In this document: positions 8,859-15,221 of the stretch, one piece after another | How positions within the stretch are numbered: position 1 is the first letter of the stretch | Layout of the letters: each line of letters starts with the position of its first letter | NCBI RefSeq assembly: GCF_003063415.1 | Contig: NZ_NESK01000001.1 | Location: forward strand, 1 to 64,000 | Reading direction: 5' to 3' | Length of the DNA stretch: 64,000 nt | Origin: Limnohabitans sp. 2KL-17 | Lineage (GTDB): Bacteria > Pseudomonadota > Gammaproteobacteria > Burkholderiales > Burkholderiaceae_C | The notes under the pieces: generated by a model | What the model saw: only the letters and a program-made list of their open reading frames with translations | Databases searched by the model: none | What the model was told of the DNA's origin: nothing | Position numbers and translations under genes: made by a program

Positions 8859-9177
8859 CGCGTCTTGGCAGCGGGCGGGGTGGTCGTGCTAAATTCAAAT
8901 TGCTGGGTTGGAGTAGGGCAAGAAAAACCAGACAAACAGCCGCTACCTGATGTGTTCGACGTTCACGATTCGGCCCATCCAGGTCTCCGCAATGCCCTCT
9001 GATCGATGATTGGGACGAAAGTCTTCGGCCTGGTTTTTGAGACTGGCTTTGAATTTTGGGCTTTACGGTTTCAGTAAAATTTCTGACGTTGGGCTTTAAC
9101 CTGCGAGCACAAAGCCATGTCAGTTTGGGTTAAATTAGCATCTGGTTATATTCACACGATCCTCATTCGGAGTTCTC
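8859..9177 (+). other. 319-base gap upstream of the cytochrome genes
   Basis: No coding pattern was seen on either strand. The only structure I can support is the promoter-like element at 9125-9152 close to its right end. The rest has no obvious repeat, strong hairpin or RNA gene. Confidence 0.5.
9125..9152 (+). promoter_or_regulatory. candidate promoter for the cytochrome genes
   Basis: TTGGGT at 9125-9130 and TATATT at 9147-9152, with 16 bases between them, precede the start codon at 9178 by 25 bases. The -10 overlaps TATATTC, a half-site resembling the arm of the palindrome at 10057-10076, so a sulfur-responsive ArsR regulator might act here. Confidence 0.5.
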
Positions 9178-9486
9178 ATGAAATTGATTTTTACCGCTGT
9201 TGCCTTTTCTGCAGTGATGTCATTCCCCGCTTTTGCCAGCATGGACATGGCCAAGAAAAACGCTTGTATGGCGTGCCATGCGGTTGACAAGAAGCTCGTA
9301 GGGCCCTCCTACCAAGACGTCGTTAAAAAATATGGTGCTCAAAAAGACGCCGCTGCAAGCTTGGCTAAAAGTATCAAGGCGGGTGGTGCAGGCAAGTGGG
9401 GCCCTGTGCCAATGCCTGCACAAGCTGCTTTGAGCGAGGCCGATGCCTTGGTTTTGGCCAACTGGATTCTGGCTGGCGCGAAGTAA
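9178..9486 (+). CDS. class I c-type cytochrome (c551/c552-like)
   Basis: A 102-residue exported monoheme cytochrome. The signal peptide ends AFA at about 20, the heme motif CMACH is at 30-34, and the likely methionine ligand lies in PVPMPAQ at 79. The pattern CHAVDKKLVGP, then IKAGGAGKWGPVPMPAQ and LANWIL, closely matches the second heme domain of SoxD in this same window (residues about 285-357). It probably shuttles electrons from the Sox or Fcc enzymes to a terminal oxidase. CGGAG lies just before the start codon. Confidence 0.88.
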   Translation: MKLIFTAVAFSAVMSFPAFASMDMAKKNACMACHAVDKKLVGPSYQDVVKKYGAQKDAAASLAKSIKAGGAGKWGPVPMPAQAALSEADALVLANWILAGAK

Positions 9487-9603
9487 AGCCAAGCCTTCAA
9501 AGCTTGTCAAATCCGAAAAGTCTGACAAGCTTGACGGTTGCCAGTGGCTTTTGCTCACCGCTTAGGGGCTTGTCCTCAAGTGGCTTTTTATTTGGAGTCG
9601 AAA

Positions 9604-9927
9604 ATGAAATTCCAAAAAACGCATGGCTTCGCATTGACCACTGTCCTGTTGTCTTTTGCAGCTTGCGCTCAGCCTGCCATCTTCAAGGAAGCCGACTACA
9701 AGTTGGGTGAAAAACTGATCGCAGAAAGCAAATGCGTGGCCTGCCACATCTCCAAGGTTGGCGGCGATGGCAGTGCCATTTACAAACCGCAAGGCCGCAT
9801 CAATACCGCTGCTTTTTTGCGCGGTATGGTCGAACAGTGCAACACCGAGCTGAACTTGGGCATGTTTCCAGAAGACGTGAACTCGGTTGCTGCAGTGCTC
9901 AACAGGGACTTCTACAAGTTCAAGTGA
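9604..9927 (+). CDS. small exported c-type cytochrome
   Basis: A 107-residue protein with a hydrophobic signal (residues about 8-22, ending SFAAC-AQPA). A heme motif CVACH lies at 44-48, and a possible axial methionine in LNLGMFPEDV near 91. The C-terminus, SVAAVLNRDFYKF, differs from ordinary c551 cytochromes. A third cysteine in VEQCNTE is unusual. It is too short for, and lacks the context of, SoxX, which is encoded at 14503. TTTGGAGTCGAAA precedes ATG 9604. It lies between the first cytochrome and soxC, so it likely serves the same electron route. Exact family not recognised. Confidence 0.78.
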   Translation: MKFQKTHGFALTTVLLSFAACAQPAIFKEADYKLGEKLIAESKCVACHISKVGGDGSAIYKPQGRINTAAFLRGMVEQCNTELNLGMFPEDVNSVAAVLNRDFYKFK

Positions 9928-10051
9928 CGGATCACCCCCGTTGGTGTCGTCCTGCAAACTGGACGAATAAACGTCGAAGCCTTCTTGATCAGGGTTTGTG
10001 CTAACTAGCAATCGCCTTCGGTGTAATCCCTGATTCGGATACATCGTTTAA

Positions 10052-10079
10052 CGTATATATTCGCACATTCGAATATACG
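10052..10079. promoter_or_regulatory. palindromic operator-like site upstream of the arsR remnant and soxC
   Basis: ATATTCG at 10057-10063 and CGAATAT at 10070-10076 form a perfect 7-6-7 inverted repeat. The arms extend outward with CGTAT on the left and ACG on the right, with a two-base offset. Size and AT-rich centre fit ArsR/SmtB operators. It lies 24 bases before a truncated arsR-like frame and about 215 bases before soxC. Confidence 0.55.
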
Positions 10080-10099
10080 AACCTAATGGCACAGATCGC

Positions 10100-10270
10100 A
10101 TGAGCGATGAAACTGACGAGGTGTTTGGCAGGGCGGCTGAGTTGTTTGCCGTACTGTCCATGTCCATTCGATTGCACATCATCAGCGAGCTATGCAGGGT
10201 GAAAAATGGTGCTGCGAAGGTAGGCCAGACCATGTGCACGCGGGTGGCCGTTGACTCAGCCGTGAATTGA
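10100..10270 (+). pseudogene. degenerate ArsR/SoxR-like regulator fragment
   Basis: A 56-codon frame begins with TDEVFGRAAELFAVLS and SIRLHIISELC. This aligns position by position with the first helices of the SoxR gene at 4611 (SEEVFEKAAEIFRVMS, MRLRIISALC). After KVG the similarity disappears: the recognition helix, wing and C-terminal helix are gone, and the frame stops at 10270, 22 bases before soxC. It appears to be the eroded 5-prime part of a second soxR copy. A functional DNA-binding protein is not expected from it. Confidence 0.75.
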
Positions 10271-10292
10271 CAACTCAAAACGAGGAGTGTGT

Positions 10293-11657
10293 GTGAAAGA
10301 AGACAACATTCATTCAGGAAGGGTGCAAAAAGCACCTGAAAACTTCTTGACCCATGGCGGCATCAAGGCTGTGTTTGCAGAAGGGAAAAAAGGGCGTCGT
10401 GATTTCATCCGCAGTGCATTCGCTGCCGCTGCTGCAGGGGTTGCAACTCCCATGGCCATGGCCCAGGGCAACCCGGTACCCGCCGAGGGCGGTGACCTCA
10501 ACATTTTGAACCTTCCCGAGCATGCCACGGGTCTAGGCCAGGGCGTGGCCGTTGACGGTTACGGCAAACCCTCCAAGTTCGAGGCCAACTTGCAGCGTCG
10601 CCAGAGCCCGGGTCTGACACAGACCACCCAAGCTTCGGTCTCGTTCGCCCCGCTGCAGTCCTTGTTCGGCATCATCACGCCCAGTGGGCTGCATTTTGAG
10701 CGGCATCACCAGGGCTGGTGGGACATCGATCCGTCCAAGCACCGCTTCATGATCAACGGCATGGTCAAAAAGAACATGGTGTTCACCATGGACGAAATCA
10801 TGCGCTTGCCATCGGTGTCGCGCTTTCACTTCATCGAGTGTGGCGCCAACACTGCGGTTGATTGGGGCAACGTGGCCGTGCCCACAGTCCAATACACCCA
10901 CGGCATGCTGTCTTGCAGCGAGTTCACGGGCGTGCCCCTGATCACGCTGCTGGAGCTGGCTGGGGCCGACCTGAAAAACGGCAAGTTTGTGCTGGCCGAA
11001 GGGGGTGATGGTTCTTCCATGACCCGCACCATCCCGATGAGTCTGATCACCTCTGGTGAAGTCATCGTGGCCTATGGCCAAAATGGCGAAATGTTGCGCC
11101 CAGAAAATGGCTACCCTTTGCGTCTCGTGGTGCCGGGTGTGCAGGGTGTCAGTTGGGTCAAGTACCTTCGCCGCATCGAAGTGGGTGACAAACCTTATGC
11201 TGCCAAAGACGAGGCAATTCACTACATGGATTTGCAACCGGGTGGATTGCATCGCCAGTACACCAACATCCAGGAAGTCAAGAGCGTGGTGACCACGCCT
11301 TCGGGTGGGCAGGTTTTGTTGGACAAGGGTTTCTACAACATCACGGGCCTGGCCTGGTCGGGCAAGGGCAAGATCAAACGGGTAGACGTGTCCACCGATG
11401 GGGGGCGCAACTGGCGTCAGGCCAGGCTGGAGACGCCCGTGCTTTCGAAAGCCCTGTCACGCTTTAACCTCAACTGGGTGTGGGACGGCAAGCCGGCCAT
11501 TATTCAAAGCCGTGCGCAAGACGATACCGAACACGTGCAACCCACATACCAGCAGTTGCGTGCAGTTCGCGGCACACGGTCCATCTATCACAACAACGCC
11601 ATCCAGTCGTGGTTGGTGCAGGAAAACGGTGAGGTGAAAAATGTCCAGGTTTCGTAA
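10293..11657 (+). CDS. soxC: SoxC, sulfane dehydrogenase molybdoprotein subunit
   Basis: SoxC carries the molybdenum cofactor and, with SoxD, oxidises the sulfane sulfur bound to SoxY by six electrons. The 454-residue product has a Tat signal whose twin arginines (RRDFIRSA) lie unusually far in, near residue 35, followed by a hydrophobic alanine-rich stretch. The sulfite-oxidase fold is recognisable from HFIECGAN near 183 (the Cys binding Mo), GVSWVKYLRRIEV and the C-terminal dimerisation domain with VDVSTDGGRNW. GTG 10293 is preferred, five bases after GAGGAG; an in-frame GTG at 10287 overlaps that site. It overlaps soxD by 17 bases. Confidence 0.95.
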   Translation: MKEDNIHSGRVQKAPENFLTHGGIKAVFAEGKKGRRDFIRSAFAAAAAGVATPMAMAQGNPVPAEGGDLNILNLPEHATGLGQGVAVDGYGKPSKFEANLQRRQSPGLTQTTQASVSFAPLQSLFGIITPSGLHFERHHQGWWDIDPSKHRFMINGMVKKNMVFTMDEIMRLPSVSRFHFIECGANTAVDWGNVAVPTVQYTHGMLSCSEFTGVPLITLLELAGADLKNGKFVLAEGGDGSSMTRTIPMSLITSGEVIVAYGQNGEMLRPENGYPLRLVVPGVQGVSWVKYLRRIEVGDKPYAAKDEAIHYMDLQPGGLHRQYTNIQEVKSVVTTPSGGQVLLDKGFYNITGLAWSGKGKIKRVDVSTDGGRNWRQARLETPVLSKALSRFNLNWVWDGKPAIIQSRAQDDTEHVQPTYQQLRAVRGTRSIYHNNAIQSWLVQENGEVKNVQVS

Positions 11658-12714
11658 TGCACTGATGTCGTTGGCTTTGCTGGCCATGGCGGGTGTGGCT
11701 GCCGCGCAGTCCACTCAGTTTGTGGGTATCGGCCGAGCAGCCACCCCATCAGAAGTTGCTAAGTGGGACATCGACGTGCGCCCTGACTTCAAGGGCTTGC
11801 CGGCAGGTTCGGGTTCTGTGGCCAAGGGTCAGGATGTTTGGGAGGCCAAGTGCGCCCATTGCCATGGCGTTTTTGGGGAGTCCAACGAGGTGTTCAGCCC
11901 TTTGATTGGTGGCACAACCGCCGAGGACATCAAGACCGGGCGTGTGGCCAATTTGCAGCGCGCAGATTATCCTGGCCGCACCACCATCATGAAGGTGTCC
12001 ACAGTTTCTACTTTGTGGGACTACATCAACCGGGCGATGCCTTGGACCAACCCCAAGACGCTGACGACGGAAGAGGTCTATGCGGTCACGGCCTTCATGC
12101 TGAACCTTGCCAATATCGTGCCAGACGACTATGTGTTGTCTGACAAAAATATGGCTGAGGTGCAAGCTCGTTTGCCAAACCGAAACGGCATGACCACGGC
12201 ACACGCCATGTGGCCAGGCAATGAGTTTGGCGGCACGAAAAAACCCGATACGGCCAACAAAATTTGCATGAAGGACTGCACGCCCGAAATCAAAGTGGCG
12301 TCACTTTTGCCCGACTTTGCCCGCAATGCCCATGGCAACTTGCAAGAACAAAACCGCATCGTCGGGCAGCAACGTGGTGCTGACACCACGCGCCCCGAGC
12401 CCAAAGCAGGCATGTCTGTGGCCGCAGCAGCACCCGTGGCAACAGCCAAACCTGAAAACAACGAGGCCAAAGCCGCGATTGCACTGCTCAGCAAGCACAG
12501 TTGCACAGCCTGTCATGGCGTGGACAAGAAAATTGTGGGTCCGGGTTTCAATGAGATTGCCAAAAAGCAAGCCGGCAAAGTGGACTATCTTGTCGGCAAA
12601 ATCAGGGCGGGTGGCGTCGGGGTATACGGGCAGATTCCAATGCCCGCGCAGTCGCTGCCAGAGTCAGATGCCAAGAAAATAGCCGAATGGATTTCCAAGG
12701 GGGCCAGCAAATAA
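11641..12714 (+). CDS. soxD: SoxD, diheme cytochrome c subunit of sulfane dehydrogenase
   Basis: A 357-residue periplasmic diheme cytochrome. The Sec signal ends near residue 22. The first heme site CAHCH is at 71-75 and the second, CTACH, at 288-292, with a proline/alanine-rich linker between about 250 and 280. Methionine ligands are likely in NRAMPWTN and GQIPMPAQ. SoxD takes the electrons released at the SoxC molybdenum centre. The start overlaps the soxC end, so the two are translationally coupled. The second heme domain is strikingly like the stand-alone cytochrome at 9178. Confidence 0.95.
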   Translation: MSRFRNALMSLALLAMAGVAAAQSTQFVGIGRAATPSEVAKWDIDVRPDFKGLPAGSGSVAKGQDVWEAKCAHCHGVFGESNEVFSPLIGGTTAEDIKTGRVANLQRADYPGRTTIMKVSTVSTLWDYINRAMPWTNPKTLTTEEVYAVTAFMLNLANIVPDDYVLSDKNMAEVQARLPNRNGMTTAHAMWPGNEFGGTKKPDTANKICMKDCTPEIKVASLLPDFARNAHGNLQEQNRIVGQQRGADTTRPEPKAGMSVAAAAPVATAKPENNEAKAAIALLSKHSCTACHGVDKKIVGPGFNEIAKKQAGKVDYLVGKIRAGGVGVYGQIPMPAQSLPESDAKKIAEWISKGASK

Positions 12715-12729
12715 TACGGGATATAACCG

Positions 12730-12758
12730 TTGCATTTTCAAGCCTGTTTCAATAGCAT
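12730..12758 (+). promoter_or_regulatory. possible internal promoter before soxY
   Basis: TTGCAT at 12730-12735 and TAGCAT at 12753-12758 are spaced by 17 bases in the 69-base gap between soxD and soxY. Each hexamer has about four consensus matches. It could give extra soxYZ transcription, but the match is modest. Confidence 0.3.
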
Positions 12759-12783
12759 CATTCAACCATCAAGGAGATATCAG

Positions 12784-13239
12784 ATGCAAACCCGTCGCGA
12801 GACACTCAAACAAACCGCTGTCGTGGCTGGCCTTTTGGCCTCCGCTGGTTTCCCCCAGTTCGCCCACGCAGCCTTTAACAAAGCCGCATTCGACGCCAAG
12901 TCGGTGCAAGATGCCGCCAAAGCTGCCGGTTCGACCAGCATGGCCGAGAGCAAGGATGTGACCATCACCGGTCCGGACATCGCTGAAAACGGCGCCGTGG
13001 TGCCTTTGGGCGCAAGCACTTCGTTGCCAGGTGTCAAGCAATTGCTCATCATGGTCGAAAAGAACCCTGCAGCACTGGTTGCCTTGTTTCATGTGTCCGA
13101 TGCCGTGGAAGCCAACTTCTCGACTCGCGCCAAGATGGGCCAATCCTCGGATGTCTACGCTGTGGCCATCATGAACGACGGCAAAGCCTTGTGGGCTAAA
13201 AAAGAAGTCAAAGTTACTTTGGGTGGTTGTGGCGGTTAA
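12784..13239 (+). CDS. soxY: SoxY, sulfur carrier
   Basis: SoxY bears the covalently bound sulfur intermediate on a C-terminal swinging arm. The 151-residue product has a Tat signal (TRRETLKQT at 3-11, cleavage after FAHA) and ends in GGCGG, the invariant carrier motif whose cysteine is at 149. The middle is the expected immunoglobulin-like domain. AAGGAG lies eight bases before ATG 12784, and the frame also runs upstream to 12730 without support. It is followed by soxZ after 54 bases; SoxYZ works as a heterodimer. Confidence 0.96.
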   Translation: MQTRRETLKQTAVVAGLLASAGFPQFAHAAFNKAAFDAKSVQDAAKAAGSTSMAESKDVTITGPDIAENGAVVPLGASTSLPGVKQLLIMVEKNPAALVALFHVSDAVEANFSTRAKMGQSSDVYAVAIMNDGKALWAKKEVKVTLGGCGG

Positions 13240-13293
13240 GCCCTGACACACAACCCTCACACATTGATTCATTGAAAGATTTAGGAGAAAAAA

Positions 13294-13605
13294 ATGGCAG
13301 ATCCAATGCGCATTCGTGCCCAAGCCTCTGGCGACAAAGCGACCGTTCGTGTGCTCATGAGCCACGAAATGGAGTCCGGTCAGCGCAAAGACGCTGCTGG
13401 CAAAACTGTGCCCGCCTGGTTCATCCAGGAGGTCACAGCCACCCACAACGGCAAGCCAGTGCTGGCTGCCGAATGGGGCCCTGCCGTGTCCAAAAACCCC
13501 TTCCTTCAGTTCGCGGTTAAAGGTGCCAAAGCAGGTGACAAAATTGCAGTGACCTGGAAAGACAACAAGGGCGACAGCCGCACCGACGAAGCCACGGTGT
13601 CATGA
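13294..13605 (+). CDS. soxZ: SoxZ, partner of the sulfur carrier SoxY
   Basis: A 103-residue protein with the typical SoxZ start DPMRIRAQA, the AWFIQEVTATHNGKPV strand pair and the C-terminal VTWKDNKGDS. It has no signal peptide and is exported bound to SoxY through the Tat route, as known for the family. TTTAGGAGAAAA stands before the start. A strong hairpin follows the stop, separating soxYZ from soxA. Confidence 0.95.
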   Translation: MADPMRIRAQASGDKATVRVLMSHEMESGQRKDAAGKTVPAWFIQEVTATHNGKPVLAAEWGPAVSKNPFLQFAVKGAKAGDKIAVTWKDNKGDSRTDEATVS

Positions 13606-13620
13606 CTTTCCGCTGAGCTT

Positions 13621-13655
13621 GCAAAAGGGTGGAGCCAAAGCTTCACCCTTTTTGC
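13621..13655 (+). terminator. intercistronic hairpin/terminator between soxZ and soxA
   Basis: GCAAAAGGGTGGAGC pairs with GCTTCACCCTTTTTGC around a CAAA loop, with one bulged T and one G-T pair. The stem is about 15 base pairs and includes a run of five T. It may partially end transcription, or protect the soxYZ messenger from decay, giving more SoxYZ than SoxAX. Confidence 0.7.
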
Positions 13656-13680
13656 GTTCTATTAATTCAACGAGGTGACC

Positions 13681-14484
13681 ATGATAAAAACTTCAACCCT
13701 GGCCTTTGCTGCGGCATTGGCCTTGAGCGCAATGCCTGTTCTGGCCCAAAAATCAGCCAGTCAGGGCATCGACGAATACCGTGCCATGTTGCAAGACGGT
13801 AACCCGGCCGACTTGTTTGAAGCCAAGGGTGAAGACCTCTGGAAAAAAAACCGCGGTCCCAAAAACGTGTCCCTTGAAAAATGCGATCTTGGCAAGGGCC
13901 CAGGCGTTGTCAAAGGCGTTTTTGTGGAGCTGCCCCGTTACTTTGCCGATACCCAGCGCATGCAAGACCTCGAGTCGCGTCTGGTCACCTGCATGGAAAA
14001 CCTGCAAGGCTTCAATGCCGCCGAAATTTCAAAAACGCCTTTTGGCCGAGATGAAATGGCCAACGTCACCGCTTTGGCAACCTGGATCGCCGCCGAATCC
14101 AAGGGCCTGAAGTTCAACCTTTCGCAATCGCACCAGCAAGAGAAAAACTTTTATGAAGTGGGCAAGCGCCTGTTTTTTCAAAGAGGCGGGTCGCATGATT
14201 TTTCTTGCGCCTCTTGCCACGGTGAAGAAGGAAAACGCATTCGTCTGCAAGACCTGCCGATCCTGACCAAGAACCCTGGCGATGGTGTCGGCTTTGCCGC
14301 CTGGCCCGCCTACCGCGTATCGAATGGCCAGATGTGGAGCATGCAGTTGCGCCTGAACGATTGCTACCGCCAGCAGCGGTTTCCGTATCCTGGTTTTGCC
14401 AGTGACGCCACTGTGGCCTTGTCCACTTATTTGGGTGTGAATGCCAAGGGTGCCGCATCGATTGCACCGGCCATCAAGCGCTGA
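13681..14484 (+). CDS. soxA: SoxA, cytochrome c subunit of the SoxAX complex
   Basis: SoxAX couples thiosulfate to the SoxY cysteine. This 267-residue product has a Sec signal ending VLAQ near 23. Only one heme motif is present, SCASCH (Cys 176, 179, His 180), so it is a monoheme SoxA. In place of the N-terminal heme site of diheme SoxA there are two isolated cysteines (about 68 and 104) that would form a disulfide. LRLNDCYRQQRFP near 228 holds the active-site cysteine that ligates the heme as persulfide. GAGG lies five bases before ATG 13681. soxX follows after 18 bases. Confidence 0.95.
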   Translation: MIKTSTLAFAAALALSAMPVLAQKSASQGIDEYRAMLQDGNPADLFEAKGEDLWKKNRGPKNVSLEKCDLGKGPGVVKGVFVELPRYFADTQRMQDLESRLVTCMENLQGFNAAEISKTPFGRDEMANVTALATWIAAESKGLKFNLSQSHQQEKNFYEVGKRLFFQRGGSHDFSCASCHGEEGKRIRLQDLPILTKNPGDGVGFAAWPAYRVSNGQMWSMQLRLNDCYRQQRFPYPGFASDATVALSTYLGVNAKGAASIAPAIKR

Positions 14485-14502
14485 TCCGACCAGGAGAAAT
14501 TC

Positions 14503-15159
14503 ATGAACAAAAAGACCCAACTTGTATTGGCCAGCTTGGTTGCCGCTTTGGTGGCTGCAGGCTGTGCATCCGGTCCTTCCGTGGCCGAGATCAACGCACT
14601 GACGGAGAAAATCGTCAAGGCCTCTTTCCGAGATCAAAGTCACGTCAAGGTGGAGCGCATCACCGCCACCGACGAAACAAACCGCCTTTGCAGCGAAGCC
14701 GATGTGGCTGGCAAGCCCTTGGACGAAAAAACCGCGAAAGCCATTGAGGAATCCAACCTCAAAGCCATCAGGTGGCCTTCGGACGGCAAGTTCATTGGTG
14801 ACTGGAAGCAAGGCGAGGCTATTGCCCAAAGCGGCCGTGGCTTGACCTGGACCGATTCGGCGACTGCGGTCAATGGCGGCAATTGCTACAACTGCCACCA
14901 GATGGACAAGAAAGAAATTTCTTACGGCACCATCGGCCCCAGCCTTTACAACTACGGCAAGATCCGTGGCGTAAGCAATCCGGATGATCCGGCCAGCAAA
15001 GCCATCGTGGAATACACCTGGGGCAAGATCTGGAACGCCAAGGCTTACAACGCCTGCTCCAACATGCCACGCGCAGGACACATGGGCATCCTCAACGAAA
15101 CCCAGGTCCGTCATATCGTTGGTTTGTTGCTCGACCCCAAATCCCCCGTTAACCAGTAA
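14503..15159 (+). CDS. soxX: SoxX, monoheme cytochrome c subunit of SoxAX
   Basis: A 218-residue cytochrome with one heme site, CYNCH at 128-132, and a likely methionine ligand in CSNMPRAGHMG near 189-195. The signal region ends LVAAGC with Cys at 21, a good lipobox, so the protein may be membrane-anchored rather than soluble. It is longer than the roughly 150-residue SoxX of Paracoccus because of about 75 extra residues before the cytochrome fold. CCAGGAGAAATTC precedes the start. It is followed by a terminator-like hairpin. Confidence 0.93.
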   Translation: MNKKTQLVLASLVAALVAAGCASGPSVAEINALTEKIVKASFRDQSHVKVERITATDETNRLCSEADVAGKPLDEKTAKAIEESNLKAIRWPSDGKFIGDWKQGEAIAQSGRGLTWTDSATAVNGGNCYNCHQMDKKEISYGTIGPSLYNYGKIRGVSNPDDPASKAIVEYTWGKIWNAKAYNACSNMPRAGHMGILNETQVRHIVGLLLDPKSPVNQ

Positions 15160-15168
15160 ACCCTGAAA

Positions 15169-15193
15169 AACCCGGCTTGTCCAGGTTTTTTTT
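15169..15193 (+). terminator. intrinsic terminator after soxX
   Basis: AACCCGG pairs with CCAGGTT (one mismatch) around CTTGT and is followed by six more T residues. It lies ten bases after the soxX stop and 29 before soxB. Confidence 0.6.
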
Positions 15194-15206
15194 AAGCCGT
15201 TATATA
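15177..15206 (+). promoter_or_regulatory. possible promoter for soxB
   Basis: TTGTCC at 15177-15182 and TATATA at 15201-15206, 18 bases apart, overlap the soxX terminator and lie just before soxB. A separate promoter would make sense if the hairpin stops upstream transcription, but the distance to the ATG at 15222 is short. Confidence 0.3.
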
Positions 15207-15221
15207 TCAGTGGATGCCAAT

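Noticed and set aside
9604..9927. This small cytochrome as SoxX
   Set aside because: A better SoxX with the right context (directly after soxA) is present at 14503, and this protein lacks its C-terminal pattern.
10048..10335. Minus-strand open frame of 95 codons over the arsR remnant
   Set aside because: It reads across the palindrome, the remnant and the soxC start, and its product has no family likeness; the plus-strand frame aligns with SoxR.
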